Below, piece after piece: positions 53,230 to 63,901 of a DNA stretch of 64,000 bases; the stretch's first letter is position 1, and each line of letters starts with the position of its first letter. Location: the NCBI GenBank assembly GCA_009823505.1, contig VZQC01008797.1, positions 284,558 through 348,557 on the forward strand, read 5' to 3'. Source of the DNA: Rhizomys pruinosus (lineage: Eukaryota; Chordata; Mammalia; Rodentia; Spalacidae). Position numbers and translations under genes: made by a program. Below the pieces are notes generated by a model, which was given only the letters and a program-made list of their open reading frames with translations, ran no database searches and had not been told where the DNA came from.

Positions 53230-53368
53230 TTTTTGAGACAGGGTCTCCCTTTAGTCCCAGAAGGCCTGGAGCTCCCTTTGTAGACCAGGCTGGCCTTGAA
53301 CTCCCAGAGATCGGCCTGCCTCTGCCTCACATGTGCTGAGATTAAAGGCGTGCCCCACCACGCCTAGC
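53230..53368 (-). mobile_element. B1 SINE, antisense
   Basis: Counterpart of 29934-30066; TTTTGAGACAGGGTCTCCC to CCCCACCACGCCTAGC. Confidence 0.93.
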
Positions 53369-53699
53369 AGAAGTATGATTTTGAAGAGTAGGATCCTATC
53401 AACTTGGCCGTGCCAAATTCCAGCACTCTAGAGGCAGAGATAGCCTGGACTAAATAGCCAGTTTCAAGTCAGCTAAAGCTCCAGGGAGAGCCTGTCTCAA
53501 AAAGTCAGCCTTTCTATCTCAAAGAGCATTGCTGAACACGTATCATATGATGTATATGGCAAGTTTATACTCCTTGAAAAACTGTTTTCCTGAGTTGGAT
53601 GTGATAAAAATCAGTGAAATAAACATCGAGGAAAAAATTAAAATAAGAAAATATTTTTAAAAACTTTTTGAATTCGTATATATTCGCAGATTTTTGTTA

Positions 53700-54418
53700 T
53701 AGGCCTCGAACTCCAGAAGCTCCTGCCTCTGCCTGCTTCAGCAAATCCTACCGGAGAGTGCCACCACCACCAGCAGCTAAGTATTTGCCCCAAGGACTAC
53801 TTGAACTAAAGAAAAGATGACGCAAAGCAATGCAAAACAATGAATTTTTTAAATGTAATTTTGTATGAAAAAAACAATGAATTTTTACTGTCCTTAGATG
53901 GCCTAACCAGGAGGAGTGACCAACATTCCGCCTAATGAACCGGCTGTATATGCGAAGTAAATGGACAAAGTACAAGAGGAAAAACCCATGAAGCATGTAT
54001 AGGATGCAGCCCAGAGGATCTCGGGAAAATGTCCATTTCCAGGGAGCCCGGCAATGCTCCAAAACCCAGATGGCAAGAGGCGCAAAGAGCGTCCAGAAGC
54101 GGGATGTCGCGGAGCAGACGCAGAAGAGGGGACGTTTGTGTGTGAGAATGACCGTTGGCTCGCTATTGAATTAGAAATGAAGTTAATGAATTGTAGTGAA
54201 TTGAATTTGTGAGGGCGTGTTTGAGAGTTGAATGAAAAGTGAAGTGAAGAGAACATTTGAGGGAGAGAGCAGGCATTGAAAAGACGAGGTAGGTATTGGG
54301 CGAGTTCCCAGGATGTGAGTTGTGAAGAAAAGAGAAGGAAGCCAGAATGCAAGGTAATTAGGGGAGAGGATTTGTAAAGGAGAGTTCGTGTGTGTTTTGA
54401 GTCTTGGAGACACAAAAG
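53700..54418 (+). promoter_or_regulatory. alpha-1 module, unit 2
   Basis: Antisense B1v (53700-53775), then TGACGCAA (53818-53825), then AACCGGCTGTATATGCG and the GAAGTTAATGAATTG stretch as in unit 1. Confidence 0.5.
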
Positions 54419-54934
54419 GGTCTCCATGTAGCCCAAGCAGGCCTTCCACATCCGTCTGCCTCTGTCTCTTCAGCATATCCTACTGGTGAGTGCCATCACC
54501 ACCAACACATGGCCATGCTGTTGAAATTCTATTTAACTATGTTTCCGGATGACGCAACTGCCCGGCCCCGCCCTGCTCCACGCCTTTTACGCTGGCCTTT
54601 GCAGTGGCCTCTCGCTCTCTAAACCTTACTGCTTGTGTGTTACAGGAAATGAGCAAATGCGCTTGCTTCTACAGCTACTTCTTCTATGCACGAACGTTGA
54701 TGTTTGCACAGCTTTCAAACGACTCAAACTCTGAAACGTCCACTGAAATACCACAAACCTATTGGGCAAGTTCACGGCTTCCGAGTTGGAAAAAAAAAGA
54801 AAACCAAACAAGAAGGAAAATCCGACAGGAAGCCACGATTGAAGGGGCGAAAAAAAACAAAAACAAAAACAAATGGAGGGCACGATTGAAAGGGTGAGCG
54901 CCTGCAGGTTTGTGTTTTGGCGGAGAAAAACAGG
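54419..54934 (+). promoter_or_regulatory. alpha-2 module, unit 2
   Basis: Antisense B1v (54419-54508), GTTTCCGGATGACGCAAC (TGACGCAA at 54550-54557) and GCCCCGCCC conserved. The ATTGG of unit 1 reads AGTGG here, so the inverted CCAAT is lost. Confidence 0.55.
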
Positions 54935-55575
54935 TCTATGGAGCCCAGGCTGGCCTACAATTCCAGATCCACCTGCCTCTGCCTCTTCACCATATCCTAC
55001 CGGTGGGCGCCACCACCGCCAACAACAGTTGACTTCTCCGGAGAAATACTTGAGCTTAGGGAATGATGATTCAAGCAAAAGAAATTAGTGGAATGTTTTC
55101 CTAGGTTTTAAAACTCACCAGAAGTTACCGATGTTCCACAACGACTGGGCTCCTTAGAAATTCCCAATCTCTTTCCAAACCCACACTCTCAAACCGGCAC
55201 TCGCACACCCACTAGGCCTACTCGGCACCATTCAGTCCCTCAAGGAAGCCCTGGCCTCCCGCCGCAGCCCCCACCTTTCACCCCCTACTTCACACACACG
55301 CCGCGCGCCCCCTGCCGCTCACACACGGAAACAAACTACCCAGCACAGCGCCCACCACTCCCGCCTAAGCCCATGCCTGACCCAGCTCCTGCTCACATCT
55401 TTTGCAGTCTCTCACTCCCAGCCCTCTCCTGCCTCTCTTCTCTGCTCTCCATTTGCCCTCTCCACCTCCCCACCTCTATGCATTCAGGCTGTGTTGGTTA
55501 GGAATAGAAATGGAAAGAGGCACAGGTGGAAAAAGGAAGGAACTAACCTCCGTGGTCCAAATTGACCTTTTATTA
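54935..55575 (+). promoter_or_regulatory. alpha-3 module, unit 2, bZIP core altered
   Basis: Antisense B1v (54935-55025), then AATGATGATTCAAGC in place of unit 1's AATGATGATGCAAGC. The C-rich tail and ACCTCCGTGGTCCAAATTG end match unit 1. Confidence 0.45.
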
Positions 55576-56007
55576 GTCAATGAGGGCTGTAAGATGACCT
55601 GCGGGCATCAGCACAGCAACCACACTCATTCAAGCAGCAGGACAAGTTAAGTATTGGATGGAGTTATGTGGGTTAGTGTTTGCAAATGGCCTAGGGCCCC
55701 AGAAGGCGAGAAGGACCGCTTGGCAACTTTATGGCTAGGGTCAAATCTTTCCAGGCCGTAGTTTCGAAACGTGGGCTAACAAATCTCTGATTAGGCCCTA
55801 TAGATCCCACTGCTAGCCTGACTGCTTCTGAGTTCTAACTCAAAAAGCTGAATAGTTTCTATCTCCCGGTTTCAGACACTGTCCAAAATTCTGAGCCTGC
55901 TTGCCCTGGCATTGTGGACATTCTTACTCTCTCTCAAACCAAAATGTATTTTTGTGGCCTGGGGGAGGTTAAGCCAGCCCAACGGGCCGTTAGAAGGCAT
56001 CTGCCAA

Positions 56008-56331
56008 TGTTAGGTTATAAAAAAGGCCATGCACCCCCAGCCCCCAGATAAAAAGGCACATGAGACTTAAGTCACGCCAGGAACATGATTTACTTCCATG
56101 TGGGACTGCCAGCTTGGGCCACCTGCAGACACCTGGTGGAACCGGACAACCTGGCAGGGGCAAAGGCAGGGAGAAGCAGGGGCAGGGGCAGGGGCAGGAT
56201 GGCGGCTGGGGTCCACCCATTTATAGCAATGGGGCGGGACCTCAGGTACAGAGAAGAGGTCAGAGATAGACAGCTTCTGGAGGAAGTGGGTATCTGTGTC
56301 CCTTGGGATTCTGGGAAGCCCAGACCTAATG
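56008..56331 (+). mobile_element. solo-LTR-like element, copy 1
   Basis: TGTTAGGTTATAAAAAAGG at the left and CCCAGACCTAA at the right, with GGGGCAGGGGCAGGGGC inside. TTATAAAAAA and GATAAAAAGG are TATA-like. Related to 57013-57358. Confidence 0.6.
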
Positions 56332-56761
56332 GCTAGGTGTCCCGGCTTCATTTACTGACCTGGCCTTACACCCTCATGCTCTAACCTTAGATTTCTTTCC
56401 TGGACTTCCATTTCCTCTGATTGGAACCTGATGTGTGTGTGTGTGTATTTGTGTGAGATATAGCACACTTGTGGAGGTAAGGGAACAACCTCAGGCTGAG
56501 CCATCTCCCCAGTCCTCGCTTCTGCTTTCATTTCATCTGTATGGTATTAGGTAGCCATAAAGTCTAGGATGTACAAATAGGAAAAAATATACAAGTGGAA
56601 TGGCTGAGTCAGATGAAAGATCTGCTTTTTGAGAAAAATCCACACTGACTGATTTCCATAGTAACTAGAATAGTTTAGATTCCCACCAGCAGTAGTGTAT
56701 AATGGTTTTCATTTGTTCACATCTTCACCAGCATTTGTTAGTTGTCTTCTTTTGGGGGGTC

Positions 56762-56915
56762 ACGTGGGGAGGGGACAGGGTTACAGGGTCTTCCTGTAAC
56801 CCCCACTGGCCTGGAGCTCACTATGTAGACCAGGCTGGCCATGAACTCACAGAGACCCTCCTGCCTCTGCCTCCGGAGTGGTGGGATTAAAGGCATGGGC
56901 CACCACGCATGGCCA
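56762..56915 (-). mobile_element. B1 SINE, antisense, inside L1
   Basis: GACAGGGTTACAGGGTCTTCC to AAAGGCATGGGCCACCACGC. Confidence 0.9.
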
Positions 56916-57012
56916 TTGTTGTCTTCTTAATGAGGTGAGATGGAATTTCTAACTGTTAGGTTATAAAAAAGCATGAACCCCATTCTGAATGCGGTGAGAT
57001 GGAATTTCTAAT

Positions 57013-57358
57013 TGTTAGGTTATAAAAAAGCATGAACCCCAATAAAAGGCACATGAGGCTTAGGTCACTCCAGGAACATGCTTTACTTCCATGTTGGACT
57101 GCCAGCTGGAGCTGCCTGCAGACTCGTGGTTGGGGGCAGGGGCAGGAAGAGGGGCAGGACAGAGAGAAGGGGGCAGAGAGGCAGAGAGGCAGAGAGAGAC
57201 AGACGGAGGAAGAGAGAGCTATGGTGGCTGGGGTCCACCCATTTATACCCATGGTGTGGGGCCTCAGGTACAGGGGAAGGGGTCAGAAGATTGACAGCTT
57301 CTGGAGGAAGTGGGCACCTGTGTGCCCCTTGGGATTCTGGGAAGCCTGGACCTAACAC
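57013..57358 (+). mobile_element. solo-LTR-like element, copy 2, with perfect 8-bp inverted ends
   Basis: Starts TGTTAGGT and ends ACCTAACA, exact inverse complements with TG...CA termini as in LTRs. A 58-bp tandem repeat at its left edge (56937-57052) duplicates both L1 target and LTR start. Confidence 0.65.
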
Positions 57359-58363
57359 TATTTTTTGTTTGCATTTTTCTGATGGCTAGTAATGTCAAAC
57401 ACATTTTCATGTGTTCACTGTCCATTCGTATTTCATAATTTAATATTGTCTGCTCATTTTTTTAGGCCATTTGTCAATTGGGTTGATCTGTTGTTATTTG
57501 GCTTTTTCACTTCTGTGTATGTTCTCAATATTGATCCACTTCCAGGAGTATAGCTACTAAAGATTTTATCTTATTCTGTAGGCCTATTTGCACAAAGGAA
57601 TTTGGAATGCTGAAAATTTTCAATTTTATGAAAACATACTTGTCGATTGTTGGCAAATTTTCTGAGCAATTGGAGTCTTAGTCAGAAAATGTCTGTCTAT
57701 GCTTAAAGTGTTGTCCCTACTTTCTCCTCCATCAGAGTTTCAGGTCTTACTAAGGTCTTTGACCCATCTGGTATTGATTCTCATACAGGGTGAGAAATAG
57801 AGATCTAGTTTCATGCTTCTACCTGGGGCTGTCTAGTTTAGTCAGCATCATTTGTTAAAGACGCTATTTTTCTCCAATGTGTGTTTTTGGGATCTTTGTC
57901 AAAACTCAGGGGACTTTAGTTACTGAGTTTATTGGGGGGGTCCTCAATTCTGCATGTCTGTTTCTGGTCAGTACCATGCTGGTTTTAGTACTATGGCTCT
58001 GTGTACAACTTGAAATGAGGTATGGTGATAACTCCAGCAATATTCTTTTTGCCTAGAACTGCTTTGGCTATCCAGAGATTTTTGTGCTTTCATATAAATT
58101 TAAGATTTGTTTTCAAATAGAAGATTTGTTTTCCCACTTCTGTGCAGAATAACATTGGAATACTGATTCGGACTGACTTGAATCTGTAGATTGCTTTTGA
58201 TATAGTACAGCCATTTTCACATTTCCATTAATTCTTATAATCCATGAATAGGAAGGATGTTCTATTGTCTAGTATCATCTTCAATTTATTTCAGCCCTCG
58301 TTTGTGCTAACTCAGAAACCAGAAACCACCACTTCCAGAAAAAGAGCACTGCAAAGATTTCTG

Positions 58364-58466
58364 TTAACTGAATGCCACTCTGTAATTGAAAAAAAAGAAA
58401 TTGCAGTTGTTTTGTTGACATTCTGAATCCTTCTAAGTAAATATAATTTTTTTTATTTAAAATAAA
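58364..58466 (+). pseudogene. Hmgb1-ps: HMGB1 3'UTR remnant after deletion
   Basis: TTAACTGAATGCCACTCTG, TTTTGTTGACATTCTGAATC and CTTCTAAGTAAATATAATT match the last 100 bp of the unit-1 retropseudogene (35755-35862). The body was deleted; TTCTG is shared at both former breakpoints. Confidence 0.93.
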
Positions 58467-58469
58467 AAA

Positions 58470-59000
58470 GCCAAGCTATACACGCACACCACCCGGAAAC
58501 AGTGCTTCGCACCCCGGAAACTTCCGCATCATCTCATGCCCCTTCACCCCTGGGTTTCCCAACGCCCCAGTCCGTCTCCGCCGTCCCTCAGCACCTCCAA
58601 TCCAACAGCGCCCGCTCCACAGCCCTCCTCACTAGCCGGACCTCACAGCCGCCCAGACAGGACACACGCTGCTCTTCACAAGTCACGCCCCTCTCTCCAA
58701 TCCTGTTGCCTCCGCCGCCCGCCCGCGCGTCCCCCTGCTCTGCTCTAGTGCAGCGGGTTCCTTGGCAGCAACTGCGGACCAGAAAGCCAAGTGGTTGCAG
58801 AGACTTGCAGGTCTTCAGGCTCTGCTCTCAGGCTCCTCCCCTAGGAAAGAAAGTTAGATGACATCATTCCAGCTCCCTCTTTATTGGGAAAGAACTGAGT
58901 GAGAAGTTTGCCGGTGTTGGTGCCACTCACCGGTAGGATTTGCTGAAGGAGGCAGAGGCAGGAGGATCTGGCGTTCGAGGCCAGCCTGGGCTACACAGTT
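58470..59000 (-). promoter_or_regulatory. beta-1 module, unit 2 first copy
   Basis: ATGACATCAT at 58858-58867 and sense B1v at 58909-58999 ending in a T-run. Near-identical in layout to 35870-36396. Confidence 0.5.
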
Positions 59001-60570
59001 TTTTTTTTTCTTCACCCAACAAAGAAACCGTTGCACAAGCGCACACCACCCAAAACAATCAGTCCTCCAACACCCACCAAACTGCTCCTCATTATCCTCT
59101 CCTTCCCGCTGGGATCCTCAGAGCCCCAGTCCCTCTTCGGCCCGCTCACTCCTCCAAGCTAACAGCGCACGCTCCACAGTCCACCTCACTAGGCCGAGCC
59201 CGCTGCACACGCCCGACCTCACAGCCACCCGGACCTCACGCACGCTGCTCTCTAAACCACACCACACGGCACGGCACGGCACGGCACGGCACCGCACCCC
59301 ACCCCACTTCAGCACACCAACCACACCACACGCCCCTCTCTCGGATCTCGCCGCCTCCGCCTCCAGCCCTCCAGGCCACCACCCCTGCGCTAGTAGAGCG
59401 CGTAGCCTGCTAGAAGCGCCCAGCAACAACGTTCCCTGGAGAAACTTTCGTGGGGTTGGAGTCCCAGCTGAAGGCGTGGAAAAGAGACTGTCCAATAGGA
59501 GCGCATGACGTCATGCCTCTCGTCTACTTCAGCGCTAGATATCGGCCCCACCCCCAGGCTGTGAGGATAGCACAGTGGTGAAAGGCTGAGGATGAGAACC
59601 ACAAGGAACAAAGTTCGACTCCCAGCACCCACAAATGAGTGCTATCCTGTCAGCTGCCCTTTTCTCACCCACATCCGCTCACTCATCCACCCCAACAAAC
59701 AAACACAATTTTTAACTAACAAATCAACAGTTAACAACTTACACACAATTTTCTATTTGGATAACAATCTCCTATTTACTTCTCTTCAAATTTTTATTAC
59801 AATTCACTTTAAATCACCCGCAACTCACATTCCTATGGCCTACATACATTCCAATGCACAAATAACCCCACTGCTCTCTCTGATCTGCACCCCCTTTCCT
59901 CTCTCACCCTGCCGCTTCTTCCTGTCCTTTGCAGCAACTTCAGGACCATGCTCAAAGCAAATAGCCAACCACAGCCACAGCCATTTCCACACATCCCCTC
60001 CTCCATCCTGCACAACAAACAAGAAATTAATAAATTCTTAGAAAAACTTTTAAAACTCATAAATGGAATTTAAAAGTATTTATTTCAAAAAATATTTATT
60101 TCATTTTATGAGGATGAGAGTTTGCCTCTCATGTATGTAGGAGGCCAGAAAAGGGAGTTGGATCCACCGCAAATGGAGTTGCAGACAGTTGTAAACCACC
60201 ACCACGGGAGTACTGGGAACAGAACCAGGGTCCTCTGCCAGAGCAGTAAGCATACTCATTGGCCTCAATGACTTCATTATGATTGCAGAAAATAGAGTCA
60301 TACGGACAATTTCTTCAAAGTAGTCAGTAAAAGGTGAATCTCGGCCCAAACTATTGCATTCAAAAAAACCAAATAAAGAAAAGGGCTGAGGAGACGGCTG
60401 TGCTGGTACAGAGGCTAGCCTCCCAACAGAAAGCACCTCATCTCCATCCCTGGAACGCAGGTAAAAAGCCCGCTGTAGTGGTGTGCAGGAGACTAGCCAG
60501 CATTCCTGAGGCTGGATGGGAGGCGAAGATAAGACAGCAAGAAAGAAGCTAATTCACATGTGCACAACAC
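59001..60570 (-). promoter_or_regulatory. beta-2 module, unit 2 first copy, with full CRE palindrome
   Basis: CCAAT at 59492-59496 and the perfect palindrome ATGACGTCAT at 59505-59514, stronger than the TTACGTCAT of the other two copies. A (GGCAC)n run at about 59268-59292 stands where unit 1 has the AGCAC satellite. The SINE head at 59558 keeps TAGCACAGTGG and GTTCGACTCCC. Confidence 0.55.
59266..59310 (+). repeat. (GGCAC)n short pentamer array
   Basis: About five GGCAC units followed by degenerate CACCGCACCCC. Positionally equivalent to the 1.1-kb AGCAC array. Confidence 0.95.
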
Positions 60571-60579
60571 CAAGAAAGA

Positions 60580-60955
60580 GTCGTCCAACACCCAGGAAAC
60601 TACGATCCCGCTGGGCACCCTTCCCAGTGCCCAGTCTCTTTCCCCGCTCCGTCAGCCGGTTCACACACACCGCACGGTTCCACAGCCCTGTAAGTAGCCC
60701 GAGCCCGCTGCACACACCAGAATCCTACGCACGCTCATCTATACAGCCCGGGGTGTAAGCTAGCAGGCACAGGATCAGAAATCATTGCTGTAGAGAGTGT
60801 CAGGTTGTCGGGGCTGTGCTCTCAGGCTCCTCCCTTCGGAAAGAAGGGTGGATGACATCATTCCCGCTCCCTCTTTACTAGGCAGGAAGCGAGGAGAAAG
60901 CTTGCCGGTGTTGGTGGCGCTCACTGGTAGGATTTGCTGAAGGAGGCACAAGCAC
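60580..60955 (-). promoter_or_regulatory. beta-1 module, second copy in unit 2, diverged
   Basis: ATGACATCAT at 60852-60861 is kept although the upstream C-rich part is diverged. B1v is truncated after AGGATTTGCTGAAGGAGGC. Confidence 0.5.
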
Positions 60956-62440
60956 ACACCACCCAAAACAATGAGTCCTCCAACACCCACCAAACTGCTC
61001 CTCATTATCCTCTCCTTCCCGCTGGGATCCTCAGAGCCCCAGTCTCTCTGGGCTCGCTCACTCCTCCAAGATAACGGCGCCCGCTCCACAGTCCTCCTCA
61101 CTAGGCCGAGCCCGCTGCACACGCCCGACCTCACAGCCTCCCGGACCTCACGCACGCTGCTCTCTAAACCGCACCGCACCGCACCGCACCGCACCGCACC
61201 GCACCGCACCACACGCCCCTCTCTCCAATCTCGCCGGCTCCGCTTCCCGCCGCCTGCTCCTGCGGTCCTCCAGTTCTCCACCTCCGCGCTAGTAGAGCAC
61301 TTAGCCCGCTCGCAGCGCCCAAGAAAAACATTCGGTGCAGAAATTTTGCTGGGGTTGGAGTCCCAGCTGAGGGCGTGGAAAGGACAGACTGTCCAATAGG
61401 AGGGGCATTACGTCATGCCTCTCTTCTACTTCAGCTCTAGATTTCCTCCTTGTGCCGGGCTGTTGGGATAGCGCAGCCGTTAAAGGCTGAGGCTGAGAAC
61501 CGCAAAAAAAAGAAGTTCGATCCCCAGCACCCACAAATGAATGCTATCCCTTCAGCTACCGTTTTCTCACCCACAACCGCCCACGCATCCATCTCAACAG
61601 TTTCTAACAAATCAACATTTAACATCTTACACCCAAACTTTTATTTTAATACCAATCTCCATCAATTTACCTCTCTTCAAATTCTTTATTACAATTCACT
61701 TTAAATCACCTGCAACTCACATTCCCAGGGCTTACATACATTCCAATGCACAAATAACCCCACTGCTCTCTCTGCTCTGCACCCCCTTTCATCTCTCACC
61801 CTGCCACTTCTTCCTGTCCTTTGCAGCTACTTCAGGACCATGCTCAAAGCAAATAGCCAACCACAGCCACAGCCATTTCCACAAATCCCCTGCTCCATCC
61901 TGCACAACAAACAAGAAATTAATAAATTCTCAGAAAAACTTTTAAAACTCATAAATGGAACTTAAAAGTATTTATTTCAAAAAATATTTATTTCATTTTA
62001 TGAGGATGAGAGTTTGCCTCTATGTAGGAAGCCAGAAAATGGAGTTGGATCCACGGCAAATGGAGTTGCAGACAGTTGTAAACCACCACCACGGGAGTAC
62101 TGAGAACAGAACCAGGGTCCTCTGCCAGAGCAGTAAGCATACTCATTGGCCTCAACGACTTCATTATGATTACAGAAAATAGTCAAACGGACAATTTCTT
62201 CAAAGTAGTCAGTAAAAGGTGAATCTCGGCCCAAACTATTGCATTCAACAAAACCAAATAACGAAAAGGACTGAGAAGACGGCTGTGCTGGTACAGAGGC
62301 TTGCCTCCCAACACAAAGCTCCTCACCTCCATCCCTGGAACGCAGGTAAAAAGCCGGCCATAGTGGTATGCAGGAGACAAGTCAGCATTCCTGAGGCTGA
62401 AGCTAATTCACATGTGCACAACACCAAGAAAGAGTCGTCC
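60956..62440 (-). promoter_or_regulatory. beta-2 module, second copy in unit 2
   Basis: CCAAT at 61393-61397 and TTACGTCAT at 61408-61416. The SINE head at 61459 has TAGCGCAGCCG and GTTCGATCCCC. (CGCAC)n occupies the array position. Confidence 0.55.
61170..61210 (+). repeat. (CGCAC)n short pentamer array
   Basis: Eight near-perfect CGCAC (ACCGC) units, third motif version of the same array. Confidence 0.95.
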
Positions 62441-62467
62441 AACACCCACGAAAGCAGTAAGGCTCCC

Positions 62468-62560
62468 CGCTGGTGGTGGCGCCCACCGGTAGGATTTGCT
62501 GAAGGAGGCAGAGGCAGGAGGATCTGGAGTTCAAGGCCAGCTTGGGCTATACAGTTTTTT
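62468..62560 (+). mobile_element. B1 variant (B1v), sense, well preserved
   Basis: GGTGGTGGCGCCCACCGGTAGG, TTTGCTGAAGGAGGCAGAGG, GGAGTTCAAGGCCAGC and a terminal T-run. The best single copy for defining the variant. Confidence 0.85.
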
Positions 62561-62611
62561 CTTTCCTGCCTCTCAAGATGCATCATCCAACTGGGTTTTT
62601 CTTTCTCTTTT

Positions 62612-62755
62612 TTTTGGTCGGTTCGAGACAGGGTCCCCAGCTGGCCTGGAACTTACTCTGTAGACCAGGCTGGCCTTGAACTCACAAAGATCCGCCTGCC
62701 TCTGCCTCCCAAACGCTAGGATCAAAGGCGTGCGCCACCACTCCTGGCTTTTCTT
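62612..62755 (-). mobile_element. B1 SINE, antisense
   Basis: TTCGAGACAGGGTCCCCAGC to GCGTGCGCCACCACTCC. Confidence 0.93.
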
Positions 62756-62805
62756 TTCTTTTTCTTTTCTTTTCTTTTTTCTTTCTTTCTTTTTTTTTTT
62801 TTTTT
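62752..62805 (+). repeat. (TTTTC)n pyrimidine tract
   Basis: CT-rich tract ending in T18, shared with a shorter tract at 39715. Confidence 0.95.
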
Positions 62806-63659
62806 AAATTCTGATTTCTTCACACTGAACTCACCAAAACAGTTCTTCAAGGAGCAGACACCTGCACTGGCCCAGTACATTATCATGTTTGGAAATGCTT
62901 GCCGTGTTCCTATCTTCATTTTAAATTTCATCAAATATAACTGTGAAACCCACTCTGATCAACTTGGTTGCCTTTCAGAAATTGACTTCATTAAATAAAT
63001 TAATTTAATTGGTAACTCAGATATGTATTTAGTAACTCAGAGGTTACACACTGACAAAGAGCCCCACTCATGTATCTGGTCTGGCTTTCCTTGTCCTGTG
63101 CCTCCTCTACCTCCCTTCTTCTACCCCTCCTCTTCACCTTACTCCCCCTTCCTGTTCTGCTCCTGGGTTTGTTTGTTTGTTTTTGTTTGATTGTTTTTTT
63201 GAGACCTGGTCTCTCTTGTAGCCCCAGCTGGCCTGGAACTTGCTGTGTAGACCAGGCTCACCTTAACTTGCCAACCAGAAAGAAGATTCTAGGTCAGTTC
63301 CAACTTGATTTCTCAATGTTCTGCAACCCAAATGTGTGCTTTCTTCAGGGTCTTACCACCTAGTTATGGTGAGTAATCCAGAGTCAGTGATGTTTTGGAG
63401 CGCCTCTGAGGCCTCCCTGACTAATAGCTCTAGGGAGGGATACCCCATTTGGCACTGAGATTTTCATCTAGTAGCTGGTGTAGACTGTTATCTGCCTTTG
63501 GGATCAGGCTAACACTAGCTTTGTAATGCTCCCTCCTGTCCTGCTTTCTGGAATACTTTGAGAAGCACCGAAGTCACTTCTTTGAAGTTCTGGTATGTTT
63601 GAGTGACTCTATTTCCCTCTAGACTTTTTTGGCAGAAAGGGCTTTTTGGTTTTACACTT
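62806..63659. other. shared unassigned DNA with a B1 fragment
   Basis: Counterpart of 39755-40617; antisense B1 fragment at about 63198-63290. No gene. Confidence 0.55.
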
Positions 63660-63830
63660 TGATGTCAGTGTTCATCCTTGAGAGAAGTCAGGGCAGGAGC
63701 TCAAGGCAGGAGCCTGGAGGCAGCAACTGAAGCACAGAACCATGGAACAAGACTGCTTACCGGCTTGCTCCTCCCCTGGCCTGGACTTTTTATATAGATT
63801 TTTTATTACCGCTTGAATCTCCCTGCCCAA
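63660..63830 (+). mobile_element. 'TTGCTGTGAC' type repeat fragment, unit 2
   Basis: Counterpart of 40618-40790. Confidence 0.6.
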
Positions 63831-63901
63831 TATTGTAATGGGGTTATTTGACCAGAGATGACGACTCAAACACAAAATGAAGCCAATAGAAAGTCTTCAG
63901 T

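Larger units (their letters stand above)
55587..58256. other. segment present only in unit 2 (lost from unit 1)
   Basis: Holds 55587-56007 unassigned DNA, an LTR-like element, an antisense L1 (about 56520-58256) split by a B1 and a second LTR-like element. Unit 1 retains the L1 stub right of the breakpoint, so absence there is best read as a deletion. Confidence 0.75.
56520..58256 (-). mobile_element. antisense L1 fragment, split
   Basis: CCCACCAGCAGTAGTGTATAA, GTGAGATGGAATTTCTAA and, right of the LTR, TTGCATTTTTCTGATGGC to CCATGCTGGTTTTAGTACTA follow inverted L1 ORF2 order. All frames are broken. Confidence 0.8.
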
